Shown here: positions 5,814 to 7,422 of the stretch, piece by piece
Numbering within the stretch: position 1 is the stretch's first letter
Layout: every line of letters begins with the position of its first letter
NCBI GenBank assembly: GCA_003540955.1
Contig: DPMX01000111.1
Coordinates: 1-7,422 of the forward strand
DNA: 7,422 nucleotides
Direction of reading: 5' to 3'
Origin: Gammaproteobacteria bacterium
GTDB taxonomy: Bacteria; Pseudomonadota; Gammaproteobacteria; Ga0077536
The notes under the pieces: generated by a model
Seen by the model: only the letters and a program-made list of their open reading frames with translations
Database searches by the model: none
What the model was told of the DNA's origin: nothing
Made by a program: the position numbers and the translations under genes

Positions 5814-5898
5814 ATGACGTGGGTCGAATCGGTGTATTTAGGTGCCACCTCTGAGAAGGAGTTATTAACGCGGCAAGGGCTTGAATATGCGGTAGTAT

Positions 5899-5926
5899 TT
5901 GACATACGGTAAATAGTAATTGTTAT
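5899..5926 (+). promoter_or_regulatory. Probable sigma70 promoter of murJ
   Basis: A perfect -35 TTGACA (5899-5904) is followed after 16 bp by TGTTAT (5921-5926, 4 of 6 match). The start point near 5933 leaves a leader of about 75 nt before the proposed CTG at 6007. The leader holds TCACGAG twice (5948-5954 and 5968-5974), 20 bp apart, and a small ATTGC/GCAAT inverted repeat (5941-5945/5956-5960) of unknown meaning. Confidence 0.5.
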
Positions 5927-5994
5927 CCGAATTCTCAGGCATTGCGGTCACGAGAGCAATTGTCGTTTCACGAGCAGCATTTAGGACGTAGTCT

Positions 5995-5999
5995 AAGGA
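5995..5999 (+). promoter_or_regulatory. Ribosome binding site that sets the murJ start
   Basis: AAGGA lies 7 nt before CTG 6007. No comparable site precedes the first in-frame ATG (6049), so this element favours the non-standard start. Confidence 0.6.
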
Positions 6000-6006
6000 A
6001 TTTACT

Positions 6007-7422
6007 CTGAGTAGAAGCTTATTTCGTTCAACTGCGGTCGTCGGGCAGATGACAATGGTGTCCCGTGTACTCGGTTTCATTCGCGATATCGTGATTGCGA
6101 AAACGTTCGGTACAACGGTTGCTGCCGACGTTTTCTTCGTGGCTTTTAAAATACCAAATTTGTTTCGAAGGCTGTTCGCCGAAGGCGCTTTCTCACAGGC
6201 TTTCATACCTGTACTAACCGAAAGTAAAGCCAACGGCGACAAGGTGAAGGTGGTGGACTACATTGGTGCGACGGCCGGCGTGTTATCGCTTGCGCTCTTT
6301 TTTGTCGTGGCTTTTGGCGTGTTGACAGCGCCTGTGTTTATCGCGTTATTCGCCCCCGGATTCACTCAGGATCTGGAGAAATGGGAACTCGCCACGCTTA
6401 TGCTTCGGATCACATTTCCATACTTGATGTTTATTTCAATCACGGCGCTATTCGGTAGCGTGTTAAATACTTATGGACGCTTTACTATCCCGGCGCTCAC
6501 ACCGGCGTTGTTGAATGTCGCCATGATTGGAGCTGCGCTGTATTTGGCGCCGTTGCTTAAACAACCAATCGTTGCACTTGGGATCGGTGTACTCGTTGGA
6601 GGAATTCTACAGTTTTTTATCCAATTGATCGCCGTTATACGACTCGGTATTTTTAGGCGGATAACATTTAATTTTTTTCATCCAGGTGTTCGACAAACCT
6701 TACGCTTAATGGGGCCTGCGATTTTCGGGGTCTCAGTGGCGCAGATTAATCTAATGATTGATACGTTAATAGCATCATTTTTGGAAACAGGGAGTATTTC
6801 CTGGTTGTACTACTCCGATCGATTGGTCGAGTTCCCGTTGGGTGTGTTTGGTATCGCGTTGGCGACCGTCGTTTTGCCGAGTTTGGCTCAATCGCACACG
6901 CAAGGACAACCACAGAATTTTTCTGCCACCCTAGATTGGGCACTACGCTTGGTGCTTCTAATTAGCTTGCCTGCGGCAACAGCATTAGCGTTCCTAGCTG
7001 AGCCGATACTCAGCGCGTTGTTTCAATACGGCGTGATGACCGAACGTGATGTGATGATGGCGGGGCAAAGCTTGATCGCGTATTCGTGTGGTCTAACTGC
7101 ATTTATCATGGTGAAGATTCTGGCGCCCGGTTTTTACGCGAAACAAGACACCCGCACACCCGTGCGTATCGGGGTGATAGCGATGGGGGTGAATGTCATT
7201 TTGAATCTAGCGCTCGTTGGTTTGTTTGCACATGCCGGACTAGCCTTGGCGACATCATTGGCCGCATTTATCAACGCTGGGCTGCTGCTCAAAGCGTTGA
7301 TTGTCAACGGCTCGTACCGTCCTGGTCGTGGTTGGGCGACATATATATTGAAAGTGTCCATAGCAACGGGAGTCATGTGTCTCGTATTGTTGGCATTGAG
7401 TGAGACTCAGGCAACATGGACG
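6007..7422 (+). CDS. murJ: Lipid II flippase MurJ (MviN), 3' end outside window, probable CTG start
   Basis: 472 codons are open to the window edge; the family is about 510 residues, so some 40 are missing. MurJ is an inner-membrane MOP-superfamily transporter that flips lipid II to the periplasm for peptidoglycan synthesis. The sequence aligns by eye along its whole length with E. coli MurJ: SRVLGFIRD (19-27), AADVFFVAFKIPNLFRRLFAEGAFSQAF near the N-terminus, MGPAIFGVSVAQI, WLYYSDRLVEFPLGVFG and VKILAPGFYAKQD further on. Functional residues known in E. coli are present: Arg20 and Arg26 (R18, R24), Asp41 (D39), Arg54-Arg55 (R52, R53), and Arg and Glu in SDRLVEF (R270, E273). About a dozen hydrophobic segments are evident. 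Between the in-frame stop at 5989-5991 and ATG 6049 the only NTG codon is CTG 6007. It gives an N-terminus (M)SRSLFRSTAVVGQM of the expected length, whereas ATG 6049 would cut into the first membrane helix. Confidence 0.95.
   Translation, partial: MSRSLFRSTAVVGQMTMVSRVLGFIRDIVIAKTFGTTVAADVFFVAFKIPNLFRRLFAEGAFSQAFIPVLTESKANGDKVKVVDYIGATAGVLSLALFFVVAFGVLTAPVFIALFAPGFTQDLEKWELATLMLRITFPYLMFISITALFGSVLNTYGRFTIPALTPALLNVAMIGAALYLAPLLKQPIVALGIGVLVGGILQFFIQLIAVIRLGIFRRITFNFFHPGVRQTLRLMGPAIFGVSVAQINLMIDTLIASFLETGSISWLYYSDRLVEFPLGVFGIALATVVLPSLAQSHTQGQPQNFSATLDWALRLVLLISLPAATALAFLAEPILSALFQYGVMTERDVMMAGQSLIAYSCGLTAFIMVKILAPGFYAKQDTRTPVRIGVIAMGVNVILNLALVGLFAHAGLALATSLAAFINAGLLLKALIVNGSYRPGRGWATYILKVSIATGVMCLVLLALSETQATWT

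Noticed and set aside
5814..5912. Small plus-strand frame of 32 codons (MTWVESVYLGATSEK...) between rpsT and murJ
   Set aside because: There is no ribosome binding site before the ATG, no recognisable family, and it overlaps the rpsT promoter edge and the murJ -35. Probably chance.
5865..6242. 125-codon minus-strand frame across the murJ leader and 5' end
   Set aside because: It is antisense to the conserved MurJ N-terminus, has no family similarity, and would overlap the murJ promoter. Treated as a shadow frame.
7086..7403. 105-codon plus-strand frame inside murJ
   Set aside because: It is an out-of-frame shadow of murJ. The murJ frame is intact with family motifs over the same bases.
1..7422. 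CRISPR array, insertion sequence, toxin-antitoxin or defence system
   Set aside because: No repeat-spacer pattern, transposase or integrase motif, terminal inverted repeats or defence domain was seen on either strand.

Overview
The window reads as chromosomal DNA of a gammaproteobacterium (a betaproteobacterium is possible). The evidence is the core gene order ispB / rplU-rpmA-obgE-proB / rpsT / murJ, together with a tRNA-Pro(CGG) directly behind ispB. Base composition looks mid-range, although I did not compute it. Most of the window is conserved housekeeping DNA; the only accessory-looking part is the first 1.3 kb.

Layout. Positions 1-146 hold the C-terminal end of a DUF924-family protein. 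Positions 204-803 hold a 5'-truncated aromatic-ring-hydroxylating dioxygenase alpha subunit. It keeps the mononuclear-iron domain but has no Rieske domain. A small intact gene of unknown function follows (830-1165). Positions 1166-1310 are non-coding. They carry a 14-bp direct repeat whose second copy covers the 3' end (CCA) of a minus-strand tRNA-Pro, plus two phased TGGACCA repeats. This looks like a worn-down integration site, so positions 147-1310 may be remodelled accessory DNA.

From 1311 on the region is core. tRNA-Pro(CGG) and ispB (polyprenyl diphosphate synthase for the quinone side chain) are on the minus strand. Divergent from ispB are rplU and rpmA (ribosomal proteins bL21 and bL27), driven by a promoter with a GC-rich discriminator and closed by a clear intrinsic terminator at 3201-3229. 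Next come obgE (ribosome-assembly GTPase) and proB (glutamate 5-kinase, proline synthesis), which overlap by 8 bp and are probably translationally coupled. rpsT (bS20) lies convergent to proB on the minus strand and starts with TTG. murJ (lipid II flippase) is divergent from rpsT and runs off the right edge. Its only plausible start is CTG.

The core genes share a growth theme: ribosomal proteins, a ribosome-assembly GTPase, proline synthesis, quinone side-chain synthesis and cell-wall precursor export. I found no convincing new multi-gene system. The points most worth checking are the integration scar with the decayed oxygenase locus, and the non-ATG starts of murJ (CTG) and rpsT (TTG).
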